NCBI GenBank assembly: GCA_903893445.1
Contig: CAITMG010000010.1
Location: 1 to 38,758, forward strand
Length of the DNA stretch: 38,758 bases
Reading direction: 5' to 3'
Source: Candidatus Uhrbacteria bacterium
GTDB lineage: Bacteria > Patescibacteriota > Patescibacteriia > 2-12-FULL-60-25
Positions 32,869 through 38,758 of this stretch are shown in pieces; the stretch's first letter is position 1; every line of letters starts with the position of its first letter. Under the pieces are notes generated by a model. The model saw only the letters and a list, made by a program, of their open reading frames with translations, ran no database searches and was not told the DNA's origin. The translations under genes were made by a program, and so were the position numbers.

Positions 32869-33308
32869 AGGAGAGCGGTTCCGTTTTCTGCGTGGATTTG
32901 TGCGGCTTGGCGTTCTTCTGGCGTCAGGAATTTGATGGCTAACCAGCGAAAGACGTAATCCACGATCGATGTCGCGACTTTGAGATTTGGGTTTTGCGTT
33001 TCCCCAGACGGCTCAAAGCGCATGTGGGCAAATTTATTCACAAAAATTTTGAGCGGGACGCCATACTGCAATCCAATGGAGATGGACGTGGCAAACGCGT
33101 CCACGAGACCGCTGACCGCGCTTCCCTCTTTGCTCATCGTTAAAAAGATTTCCCCTGGGTTGCCGTCATCGTACAAACCGACGATGAGATAGCCTTGGTG
33201 TCCGGCAATATCAAATTTATGGGTGATCGAGCGGCGTTCGTCTGGCAAGCGGCGACGGCGTGCGGCAAGCGAAGGGTCAACATGTGGTGGCTGCGGGATA
33301 AGGTCCAT
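32865..33308 (-). CDS. Stand-alone NrdJ C-terminal (NrdJb/TSCPD-like) domain protein
   Basis: 147 residues matching the C-terminal region of adenosylcobalamin-dependent class II RNR. Landmarks are RRRLPDERRSITHKF (18-32), GYLIVGLYDDGNPGEIFLTM (39-58), SKEGSAVSGLVDAFATSISI, LQYGVPLKIFVNKF, FEPSGETQNP and SIVDYVFRWLA. In some bacteria this part is a separate gene (nrdJb) working with NrdJa. Here it is the first gene of a class I operon, overlapping nrdB by 4 nt, and no class II catalytic subunit is in view. It might assist or regulate NrdAB, or be a remnant of a lost class II enzyme. It follows an NrdR-type box pair. Confidence 0.85.
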   Translation of the reverse strand: MDLIPQPPHVDPSLAARRRRLPDERRSITHKFDIAGHQGYLIVGLYDDGNPGEIFLTMSKEGSAVSGLVDAFATSISIGLQYGVPLKIFVNKFAHMRFEPSGETQNPNLKVATSIVDYVFRWLAIKFLTPEERQAAQIHAENGTALL

Positions 33309-33313
33309 AAAAA

Positions 33314-33362
33314 AATCAATATGTTGTGGTTAGCTCGCGTATGTTACCACAACATATTGTGT
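33314..33362 (-). promoter_or_regulatory. Pair of NrdR-type boxes upstream of the nrd operon
   Basis: Two near-identical 16-mers in opposite orientation: AATCAATATGTTGTGG (33314-33329, plus) and ACACAATATGTTGTGG (33347-33362, minus). Together they form 14-bp inverted arms around a 15-bp spacer. They fit the NrdR-box pattern ACACxATATxxxGTGT, and the centre-to-centre distance of about 33 bp is close to the three helical turns typical of NrdR pairs. Just 5 nt separate the near box from the first nrd gene, a good position for repression. Confidence 0.8.
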
Positions 33363-33392
33363 CGCAAGAGATGCGACTGGGGATAACCTTTT

Positions 33393-33974
33393 CTAAATCC
33401 CGAGGGACAAATTTAACGGTGGTTTTTCCGAGGAAACCGGTGGAATAATGGGGAGCGGGACGGTTTGTTTTTGTCCCATGCGATCAAAATAGGCAACCTG
33501 TTGTGTGCGTAAGGCGACTTCGTACACATCACGCGTGACGCGGACATCTTGCAAGCAATACTCACGGAGTTTATCGATCTCCCCTTTTTTCCAGTACTCC
33601 ACGGCCATTAAGCCATGTCCGGATTTTCCAACTCCCAATGTGGCGTGGGCAACATCATCCAGCTTTACGCGAAATCCGATGCGTTTTTCAATTTCCAACA
33701 TGATATCGACGGTTGGAATATTGCGAAAATCTCCACTGTAGTACGACTGCATGCACGGATAATCAAATCCAAAGAGATTGTAACCGATGACACGATCTGC
33801 TTTTTCGAGTCGTGGCCAGAGTTTTGGAAGATCTTCCTCGAGAAAGGATTCAAACGTATCTGTTTCGTAAAAATAGCACCCAATCAATGAAATACTGAGG
33901 AGAGATGGATTGTAGGCGCCAACGTCTTGGAACGTATTCTGAGTTTCGATATCGAGGACGATTTCCTTGCGCAT
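33393..33974 (-). CDS. DEDD-family 3'-5' exonuclease-like protein (RNase H fold)
   Basis: 193 residues. The DEDD metal ligands are visible: D-x-E in VLDIETQN (7-14), the second Asp in GYNLFGFDYP (near 63-72), an Asp near DDVAHATLG, and the last Asp in YCLQDVRVT (near 140), the YprB/predicted-exonuclease variant. It probably trims RNA or DNA 3' ends. The ATG at 33974 is chosen because TTGGCA-17-TATCTT ends 15 nt upstream; the 11-residue longer frame starts upstream of the -10. The C-terminal 40 residues are proline-rich and likely disordered. Confidence 0.8.
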   Translation of the reverse strand: MRKEIVLDIETQNTFQDVGAYNPSLLSISLIGCYFYETDTFESFLEEDLPKLWPRLEKADRVIGYNLFGFDYPCMQSYYSGDFRNIPTVDIMLEIEKRIGFRVKLDDVAHATLGVGKSGHGLMAVEYWKKGEIDKLREYCLQDVRVTRDVYEVALRTQQVAYFDRMGQKQTVPLPIIPPVSSEKPPLNLSLGI

Positions 33975-33989
33975 AGGGATATGGGCCAA

Positions 33990-34018
33990 AAGATAACATG
34001 ACCACATCAGATTGCCAA
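33990..34018 (-). promoter_or_regulatory. Promoter of the DEDD exonuclease gene
   Basis: TTGGCA (34013-34018), 17 bp, TATCTT (33990-33995) on the minus strand. The predicted leader is about 8 nt. The -35 box overlaps a TTGCCA on the plus strand that could serve the divergent gene. Confidence 0.6.
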
Positions 34019-34040
34019 AATACGGTCCCTGTGGTTAAAG
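34012..34040 (+). promoter_or_regulatory. Possible divergent promoter of the 205-aa hypothetical gene
   Basis: TTGCCA (34012-34017), 17 bp, TTAAAG (34035-34040), about 29 nt before the chosen ATG. The -35 shares five bases with that of the opposite gene. The -10 is weak. Confidence 0.35.
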
Positions 34041-34069
34041 TTTGGTGGCCTTTTACGGCTGGAGGTGAG

Positions 34070-34687
34070 ATGTATACACGCTCATTTGTGCTGTTTCCCT
34101 ACGGAAGCGCCGAAGGAGTCGTGAAAACCTCCGAGGCATCCGTTCCCGTGCACGACTTTTGTCTGCGCTCGGCGATTACCTGCTGTGAGTGGCCGCCGTC
34201 GATCATTGCAAATCGGACGCACCATCTCAACGACTTCTTTCCGATGCTCGAAGAGCGTAAGCGAGAGGTCTGCTCCCCGCAAGCGCAGGTCGTCGTCGTC
34301 CTCACGATTTCCCAGCCGATTAACTCGGTCCTCAATGCGCAAAAGCGACTGACGGTAAATTATCCGTCGCTTGGTGATGCAATGTGGATTGTGTACGTCG
34401 ATGGGTTTGCGGAGACGTTTCGTCGCTCGGCGTCGCGTTGCGGCAACGAGATCACGGAGAGTCTGACGTCCTTTCCGACATGGAAGACGCGGGATTATGG
34501 ATCATTCTCGATCCTGACTCCGCAATTGGAAGATCCGGGCTATCTCTTGCTCGCGGCACGCAGATACTGGCGTAACCTCACGCCACATGCGCAGGTCGCG
34601 CAAAAGGCACGCCTATCGGGTCGTTCATCTACCTCGCTCCCGGCAACGGCTCCCCCGCCGCCGGACTCCTCAATCAAGAAGCCCTGA
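34070..34687 (+). CDS. Hypothetical protein, 205 aa
   Basis: No family recognised. A mixed alpha/beta soluble protein with a hydrophobic strand at about 72-80 (AQVVVVLTI) and a low-complexity Pro/Ser/Ala tail over the last 25 residues (ATAPPPPDSS). The ATG at 34070 has GGAGG four bases upstream; the longer frame from 33998 would begin inside the promoter region. A terminator whose stem contains the stop codon follows, which supports the reading frame. Confidence 0.6.
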   Translation: MYTRSFVLFPYGSAEGVVKTSEASVPVHDFCLRSAITCCEWPPSIIANRTHHLNDFFPMLEERKREVCSPQAQVVVVLTISQPINSVLNAQKRLTVNYPSLGDAMWIVYVDGFAETFRRSASRCGNEITESLTSFPTWKTRDYGSFSILTPQLEDPGYLLLAARRYWRNLTPHAQVAQKARLSGRSSTSLPATAPPPPDSSIKKP

Positions 34688-34719
34688 CCACATCTGGATC
34701 AGGGCTGTTTTTTATTTTG
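34680..34719 (+). terminator. Terminator of the 205-aa hypothetical gene
   Basis: Stem AGCCCTGA/TCAGGGCT (34680-34687 with 34699-34706), 11-nt loop, then a T-rich tail. The TGA stop codon lies in the left arm. Confidence 0.85.
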
Positions 34720-34725
34720 TGAGTT

Positions 34726-34788
34726 GTTACTGACTGAAAATCAAATGATTTTGATGTTCGGTCAGTAACCCGATGGAACACCATCGGG
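34726..34788. repeat. Nested palindromes downstream of the GC-rich membrane gene pair
   Basis: Outer arms GTTACTGAC/GTCAGTAAC (34726-34734 with 34761-34769) enclose a second perfect palindrome, AAAATCA/TGATTTT (34737-34743 with 34746-34752). They are followed at once by CCCGATGG/CCATCGGG (34769-34776 with 34781-34788). None has a T-run on the minus strand, so simple termination is not obvious. They mark the edge of a compositionally different segment. Confidence 0.7.
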
Positions 34789-34819
34789 GAGCATTGCTGC
34801 TCATGGAGAGAGTGAACCG

Positions 34820-35134
34820 TTACCGGTTCGGGTTGGAAAGTGCGCTGTGGAACGCCGATGTCCCGTGGTCGACGGCGACGCCGGTGCCGATCTCCGCGCC
34901 CTTGATCTGCGCGCCGCACGTGCCCAGGAAGGCCGTGATGCCCACGAGACCGAGCACTGCTGCGCCGATCAGGTATTCCGAGAGGCTCTTGCCCTCGAAG
35001 CCCTTCTCGTTGCAGTACGGGACGAAGAATAGGATCGCGGCGACGAACAGACCAGCGGCCATCGCGATGCCGTGCAAGTGGTTGAGGCTGTACATGGCGA
35101 GCAGGGCCGAGAAGACGAAGAAGATCTTGATCAT
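34820..35134 (-). CDS. Small membrane protein, 104 aa, GC-rich gene
   Basis: No family recognised. Hydrophobic segments at about 2-18, 22-40 and 55-72. GAGG six bases before the ATG (context GAGGCACGTC). Third-position GC is visibly higher than in neighbouring housekeeping genes, which suggests a different origin. It lies 11 nt downstream of the 108-aa membrane gene, so the two form an operon. The longer in-frame extension up to 35515 would run through that gene in another frame and is rejected. Confidence 0.65.
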   Translation of the reverse strand: MIKIFFVFSALLAMYSLNHLHGIAMAAGLFVAAILFFVPYCNEKGFEGKSLSEYLIGAAVLGLVGITAFLGTCGAQIKGAEIGTGVAVDHGTSAFHSALSNPNR

Positions 35135-35145
35135 GACGTGCCTCT

Positions 35146-35472
35146 TCAGCGGTTGATGGTGTTGCGGTCGAAGATGTTCATGACGCTGTGCTTGGTGTCG
35201 TTGACGAACGGGATGGATTCCAGCCCCAACTCCTTGTGCACGACGCCGAGGAACAGGATGATCACGGCCGAGACGACGAAGATCGAACCGAGCCGGTCTC
35301 CCATCTTGGTGTCGGACTTGGACTCGGCGTCCTTGTCGCGGAGCTGGTACGCCCAGATGGCGCATACGAGCTCGCCGATGATGAGAACCCAGATCGAGAT
35401 CTGATCTTGTGCCAGCCAGTACACCAGACCAAGCAACGCTGCGAAGCAAAACGGATATTTGAATCGAACCAT
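35146..35472 (-). CDS. Small membrane protein, 108 aa, GC-rich gene
   Basis: No family recognised. Two N-terminal hydrophobic segments (about 6-22 and 25-43), a charged middle (LRDKDAESKSDTKMGDR, 44-60), and a third segment at 62-79. AAGGA precedes the ATG by about nine bases. First gene of a two-gene operon with the 104-aa protein. The promoter is probably the distant TTGACA-17-TATCTT, which would give a long leader containing repeat hairpins. Its base composition is unlike that of the flanking genes. Confidence 0.65.
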   Translation of the reverse strand: MVRFKYPFCFAALLGLVYWLAQDQISIWVLIIGELVCAIWAYQLRDKDAESKSDTKMGDRLGSIFVVSAVIILFLGVVHKELGLESIPFVNDTKHSVMNIFDRNTINR

Positions 35473-35530
35473 GTGTCACTTCCTTTGAAAGGGGGTTTGT
35501 TGATCCCGCGAACATAGGGACTCATTTGTT

Positions 35531-35554
35531 GTCATTCCCGCGAAGGCGGGAATC
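35531..35554. repeat. ATTCCCGC-type interspersed palindromic repeat
   Basis: Eight-base-pair stem ATTCCCGC/GCGGGAAT with a GAAG loop in the context GTC...CTAG. This matches a repeat family common in many bacterial genomes, whose translated form (DSRLRGND) often appears as a false ORF. Confidence 0.65.
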
Positions 35555-35711
35555 TAGCGTATGAATGGGTCCATTTGTTCGCGGGAATAAATCCCCGCGG
35601 TTGTAAGGTGCGTAGACGGACGGTCTGAGTCGTGTGACTCCGGCAGTCTGTTTACGCCCGGACGATGGAAAAATCGTTCGTGGCACGATCTGGGCATTTA
35701 AAGAACAAACT

Positions 35712-35740
35712 AAGATACCACAAAAAGGCGGTTTTGTCAA
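35712..35740 (-). promoter_or_regulatory. Strong promoter reading toward the small membrane gene pair
   Basis: Consensus TTGACA (35735-35740), 17 bp, TATCTT (35712-35717) on the minus strand. The next gene start in that direction is about 235 nt away, so any transcript has a long untranslated leader with the two CG-rich hairpins, or first encodes a small RNA. Confidence 0.6.
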
Positions 35741-35922
35741 CCCTTTGGTGTACAGTTCTTGGATAAGAAAAAATGGCTCAATGGAGCTAAATGAGACTCC
35801 CTCAGCTCCCTTACTTCCGTTCACCTCCCCCTGCCCCCTCCTGTTTCAACGGCAGGAGGGGGTGCTTAAACCAAAACCCCTCTTTTAGCGAAGGAGAGGG
35901 GGTTGGGGTGAGGTGGGTCGAA

Positions 35923-37716
35923 TTATCCGTTGCGCTTGCGCTCGAAATCTTTCAAGTACATTTTGCGAACGCGGATGGATTTTGGGGTGATTTCCACGAG
36001 TTCATCGTCGCCGATGTATTCGATGGCTTCTTCGAGAAGCATACTGCGTGGGGTGCTGAGGCCGTCCGAGACGCCGTCGCCCTTGGAGCGCATGTTGCTC
36101 AAGCGTTTTTCCTTACAGACGTTGACCACGAGGTCATCTGGTTTGGCATTTTGACCAACCACCATGCCTTCATAGACCTGGACGCCAGCGCCGATAAAGA
36201 GCTGTCCGCGTTCCTGAGCGGCGATGAGGCCGTAGGAGTTGGATTCGCCGGTTTCGTGGGCTACGAGTGAACCGTGTGGCGTTGTGGCAAAGTCGCCAGC
36301 AAATGGGCGGTAGCCGAGCAAAAGCGTGTTCAAGATCCCCTGACCGCGCGTGTCCATCATGAATTCGTTACGGAAACCGATGAGACCACGTGTTGGAATG
36401 ACGAATTCGAGGTACGCCATGCCATTTTCGACGCGCATATCTTTCATTTCGCCTTTGCGCTTGCCGAGTTTTTCGATAACCGTACCGCTGTTGCCTTCTG
36501 GGACTTCGATGGAAACTTCTTCAAACGGTTCCTGCTTTTGTCCGTCGACTTCCTTGAAAATGACTTGTGGGCGCGAGACCTGGAGTTCAAATCCTTCGCG
36601 GCGCATGTTTTCGATCAAGATCGCAAGATGCAATTCGCCGCGACCAGAGACGATGAACTGTTCCGCAGATGTGCCTGGTTCAACGCGCAAGGCGACGTCG
36701 TTTTGCAATTCGCGTTCAAGACGTTCCTTGATGTTGCGTGTTGTCGTGTATTGACCTTCTTTGCCGGAAAACGGTGATGTGTTGACGCCAAACGTCATTT
36801 TCACGGTTGGTTCTTCGATCTTGATGACCGGGAGAGCTTCCGGGTTGGCTGGATCGGCAATGGTTTCACCAATGTTGATGTTTTCGATCCCCGCAAAGGA
36901 AACGATTTCACCGGCAAGAGCTTGTTCCGCATCAACCTTCTTGAATCCGTCGAACAGCATCAAACTGGTGACTTTTGCGGCCGCAACTTTGCCATCGCGG
37001 TTAATCCACGCCACGTTGCCTGGTTTAAAGATGCCGCGCACAACGCGACCAAGAGCCGTCTTGCCCTTAAATTGATCGTAGCCGACGTTGGCAACGGAAA
37101 CCTGGAGTGTGCCTGTGACGTCTGCTTTTGGTTCTGGAATTTCTTTGATGATCGTGTCGAACAACGGTTTGACGTCCGTCATTTTGGCGAGGTCTGGCTC
37201 AAAACCAGCTTTCCCCTGTTTTGCGGATGCGAAAATGACTGGGAAGTCTTGCTGGCGATCTGATGCGCCAAGTGTGGCGAAGAGATCGAACGTCTGATCA
37301 ACGACCCAATCCGGACGAGCGTCTGGTTTGTCGATCTTATTCACGACGACGATGATGCGATGACCAGCTTCAATCGCCTTTTTCAAGACGAAGCGTGTCT
37401 GTGGCATCGGACCTTCCTTGGCATCAACGAGCAACAACGCGCCATCAACGAGGTTCATGATGCGCTCCACTTCCCCGCCAAAGTCGGCGTGGCCCGGGGT
37501 ATCAACAATGTTGATTTTGGTGCCGTTGTACGAAACCGCGATGTTTTTCGCGAGAATCGTAATACCGCGTTCGCGTTCCAATGGGTTGGAATCCAAGATC
37601 GCATCGCCTTCAAGCGTCTTTTCCTTAAACGTGTCTGATTGGCGTAACAAAGAATCGACAAGGGTCGTCTTGCCGTGGTCAACGTGGGCGATAATCGCGA
37701 TATTGCGGAGGTCCAT
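35923..37716 (-). CDS. typA: TypA/BipA ribosome-associated GTPase
   Basis: 597 residues, typical for TypA. GTPase motifs: G1 AHVDHGKTT (10-18), the switch region ERERGITI (48-55), G3 DTPGH (near 72-76) and G4 NKID (near 126-129). EF-G-like domains II, III and V follow, plus the TypA-specific C-terminal domain with TRGLIGFRNEFMMDTRGQGI. It acts on the 50S subunit, aiding ribosome assembly at low temperature or stress. A TTGACA-17-TATCCT promoter lies 11 nt before the ATG. Confidence 0.97.
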   Translation of the reverse strand: MDLRNIAIIAHVDHGKTTLVDSLLRQSDTFKEKTLEGDAILDSNPLERERGITILAKNIAVSYNGTKINIVDTPGHADFGGEVERIMNLVDGALLLVDAKEGPMPQTRFVLKKAIEAGHRIIVVVNKIDKPDARPDWVVDQTFDLFATLGASDRQQDFPVIFASAKQGKAGFEPDLAKMTDVKPLFDTIIKEIPEPKADVTGTLQVSVANVGYDQFKGKTALGRVVRGIFKPGNVAWINRDGKVAAAKVTSLMLFDGFKKVDAEQALAGEIVSFAGIENINIGETIADPANPEALPVIKIEEPTVKMTFGVNTSPFSGKEGQYTTTRNIKERLERELQNDVALRVEPGTSAEQFIVSGRGELHLAILIENMRREGFELQVSRPQVIFKEVDGQKQEPFEEVSIEVPEGNSGTVIEKLGKRKGEMKDMRVENGMAYLEFVIPTRGLIGFRNEFMMDTRGQGILNTLLLGYRPFAGDFATTPHGSLVAHETGESNSYGLIAAQERGQLFIGAGVQVYEGMVVGQNAKPDDLVVNVCKEKRLSNMRSKGDGVSDGLSTPRSMLLEEAIEYIGDDELVEITPKSIRVRKMYLKDFERKRNG

Positions 37717-37727
37717 AATGTTTGCGG

Positions 37728-37756
37728 AGGATAACCAAAAATTGGGATTTTGTCAA
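37728..37756 (-). promoter_or_regulatory. Promoter of typA
   Basis: TTGACA (37751-37756), 17 bp, TATCCT (37728-37733) on the minus strand, 11 nt before the ATG. Predicted leader of about 4 nt. Confidence 0.75.
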
Positions 37757-37777
37757 AGAGGAACTCCCCTTTCGTAT

Positions 37778-37809
37778 AAAAAAACCCGTTGACCAGAGTG
37801 GTAACGGGT
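37778..37809 (-). terminator. Terminator of the C-terminal window gene
   Basis: Stem ACCCGTT-ACCA/TGGT-AACGGGT (37784-37795 with 37799-37809, one bulged base), then seven T on the minus strand, about 10 nt after the stop. Confidence 0.85.
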
Positions 37810-37819
37810 AGCTGAGGTT

Positions 37820-38602
37820 TTATCCTTCGGGCTGAGAGATCTTCGCGAGCTGCTGTGCGGCAGCTTCGCGGACGTCCTTGTTGCCGTCTTGTTCGGAGAT
37901 TTTCTTGAGAACGCTCCGGTCACGAATTCGCTGAATAGCTCGTTCCTGCTGCATGAACAGGAAGGAATCCGCTTTGTCGAGTTTTCGTTGCGGAATCTGC
38001 TGGAGCAACGGGAGCATCGCGAGTTTGATGATGAATTCCTCGCTGGGATGGTTGTCGATGAACGTATCGATCTCATCATCAGTGTATTGCCACCACCAGG
38101 GCAACTCGTGGAGAAGAAGCCCCTCGTAGCCTGGCATCAACGGGACCTCTTCCGTCATTTCGTAGAGGTTCAGCGGAAACATCTGGAGTCTCGTCGTACC
38201 AAGCGGTTTGTCGTAGTAGATGCATCGGATAGAGACGGACGTCTCATTGATGTTCACGATCCATCCGACGGACAGACCGTTTACGCCCGGTTGGCCGTGC
38301 TTCGTGTCGCGGCTTTTGAGCGAAACGAGCATTCCCGGCTTGAATCCTTCCGAATCGGTTTCGACGCCGAGCGTCTTGAGGAATTCTTCCGACATCTCGC
38401 GGCCGACGCTCTGAGCGGCGTTGCGCTGCTCCGGTGTCATCTCCTCGAGCTTGCCGCGATCGACGCGGAGTTCGAGACCGAGGTCGCCGGAGCGGAGGTC
38501 GTCTCGCGAATAGTTCTTCGCGACGACGTGGCCGGAGCAGGACACGACGCACTTCAAGAGTGCGACATTCGCGCTGTTGCTGCTGTAGTGGGATTTACTC
38601 AC
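37820..38602 (-). CDS. Hypothetical protein, about 260 aa
   Basis: No family recognised. Likely soluble: a beta-rich middle (GMLVSLKSRD...VGWIVNINETSVSIRCIYYD) and an alpha-helical C-terminal third resembling HEAT-like helices (VREAAAQQLAKI). The start is uncertain. The open frame extends to a TTG at 38740, but that TTG lies inside the -35 box. A GTG at 38602 has GAGG six bases upstream, in a context (GAGGCATGTC) very like that of the 104-aa membrane gene; an ATG at 38647 has no ribosome site. GC-rich codon use resembles the other Shine-Dalgarno-type accessory genes. Confidence 0.65.
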   Translation of the reverse strand: MSKSHYSSNSANVALLKCVVSCSGHVVAKNYSRDDLRSGDLGLELRVDRGKLEEMTPEQRNAAQSVGREMSEEFLKTLGVETDSEGFKPGMLVSLKSRDTKHGQPGVNGLSVGWIVNINETSVSIRCIYYDKPLGTTRLQMFPLNLYEMTEEVPLMPGYEGLLLHELPWWWQYTDDEIDTFIDNHPSEEFIIKLAMLPLLQQIPQRKLDKADSFLFMQQERAIQRIRDRSVLKKISEQDGNKDVREAAAQQLAKISQPEG

Positions 38603-38711
38603 GACATGCCTCGTTACGGTTTGTGTTGCGTCACGGTACCAATGCATTGGCGATGCATCAGCAGGTTTCGGTGCCTTTTGGGCAGGTGTTCTCTTGTCGA
38701 GGAACGCTTTG

Positions 38712-38740
38712 GAACTATCAAAAATTTGAATATTTGTCAA
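38712..38740 (-). promoter_or_regulatory. Promoter of the C-terminal window gene
   Basis: Consensus TTGACA (38735-38740), 17 bp, TAGTTC (38712-38717) on the minus strand. It implies a leader of roughly 60-100 nt depending on which start codon is used. Confidence 0.65.
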
Positions 38741-38758
38741 CCACTCCCCTATAAAAAA

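Larger units (their letters stand above)
35473..35922 (-). other. Repeat-rich intergenic leader between typA and the small membrane genes
   Basis: About 450 nt with no credible gene. It contains ATTCCCGC-GAAG-GCGGGAAT (35534-35553), of the widespread bacterial TCATTCCCGCG repeat type; CGCGGG/CCCGCG (35580-35585 with 35594-35599); a minus-strand promoter (35712-35740); a strong CCCCCTCCTG/CAGGAGGGGG hairpin (35835-35844 with 35854-35863); and CCCCTCT/AGAGGGG (35878-35884 with 35896-35902) just after the typA stop. The last two may end typA transcription but lack T-runs. Confidence 0.6.

Noticed and set aside
34820-35515. 231-aa version of the 104-aa membrane protein
   Set aside because: The extra N-terminal part is Arg-rich out-of-frame translation of the 108-aa gene, and the internal ATG has a ribosome site.
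35522-35824. 100-aa minus-strand frame ending in a DSRLRGND peptide
   Set aside because: That peptide is the translated ATTCCCGC repeat; the frame spans repeats and a promoter, not a gene.
36274-36777. 167-aa plus-strand open frame within typA
   Set aside because: Shadow of typA, which is unambiguous on the other strand.
38603-38740. N-terminal extension of the last gene to a TTG start
   Set aside because: That TTG is part of the -35 hexamer, so it cannot be in the mRNA from this promoter.

Overview
The window looks like chromosome from a Patescibacteria (CPR) bacterium, most likely of the Parcubacteria side (Uhrbacteria/Magasanikbacteria-like). That placement is an inference from the gene set, the roughly 50% GC, the many uncharacterised membrane proteins, and the compact gene packing with leaderless genes. 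TGA is an ordinary stop here (for example at the ends of the helicase and PBP2 genes), so the recoded-TGA CPR lineages are unlikely. No rRNA, tRNA, CRISPR array, insertion sequence or replication origin was recognised.

Layout. 1-2089 (minus): a truncated 7TM sensor-kinase gene, a LuxI/FeeM-like acyltransferase and a SAM methyltransferase, the latter two each followed by a hairpin terminator. 2206-6271: two small hypothetical genes, then a plus-strand run of a large membrane protein, a TVP38/VTT membrane protein and tgt. 6302-8160 (minus): two tandem paralogous proteins of unknown family sharing a nuclease-like D-x15-Q-x-K signature. 8276-22257 (plus): a long housekeeping block of UvrD-nuclease, DciA, a small membrane protein, mreB-mreC-mreD-mrdA (rod-shape elongasome), greA, lysS, a nucleotidyltransferase, serS, alr and an ftsQ-like gene. 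22258-22766 is AT-rich and non-coding. 22767-28845 (minus): a secreted Cys-rich protein, a pilin-like protein with a DUF1566/Lcl-type tail, yvcK, a DUF218-polysaccharide deacetylase fusion and rmuC. 28951-29798: a small acidic protein and a membrane protein. 29866-33308 (minus): a ribonucleotide reductase operon (NrdJb-like protein, nrdB, nrdA) behind a pair of NrdR-type boxes. 33393-35472: a DEDD exonuclease, a hypothetical protein and two GC-rich small membrane proteins lying among repeats. 35923-38602 (minus): typA and a hypothetical protein.

Expression. Many transcription units start with a TTGACN-17-TANNNT-type promoter whose -10 box lies only 6-10 nt before the start codon, so the mRNA should be leaderless. 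Another set, mostly minus-strand accessory genes, has a clear Shine-Dalgarno instead. This rule decides several starts, for example MreB and the helicase.

The most unusual items are: the tandem paralogous nuclease-like pair; a stand-alone class II RNR C-terminal domain in an NrdR-controlled class I operon; a Tgt that has lost all four zinc ligands; the DUF218-deacetylase fusion; the acyltransferase/methyltransferase/7TM-kinase neighbourhood, which could be a chemical signalling locus; and palindromes built from NGTAGCT-like heptamers at two unlinked intergenic sites.
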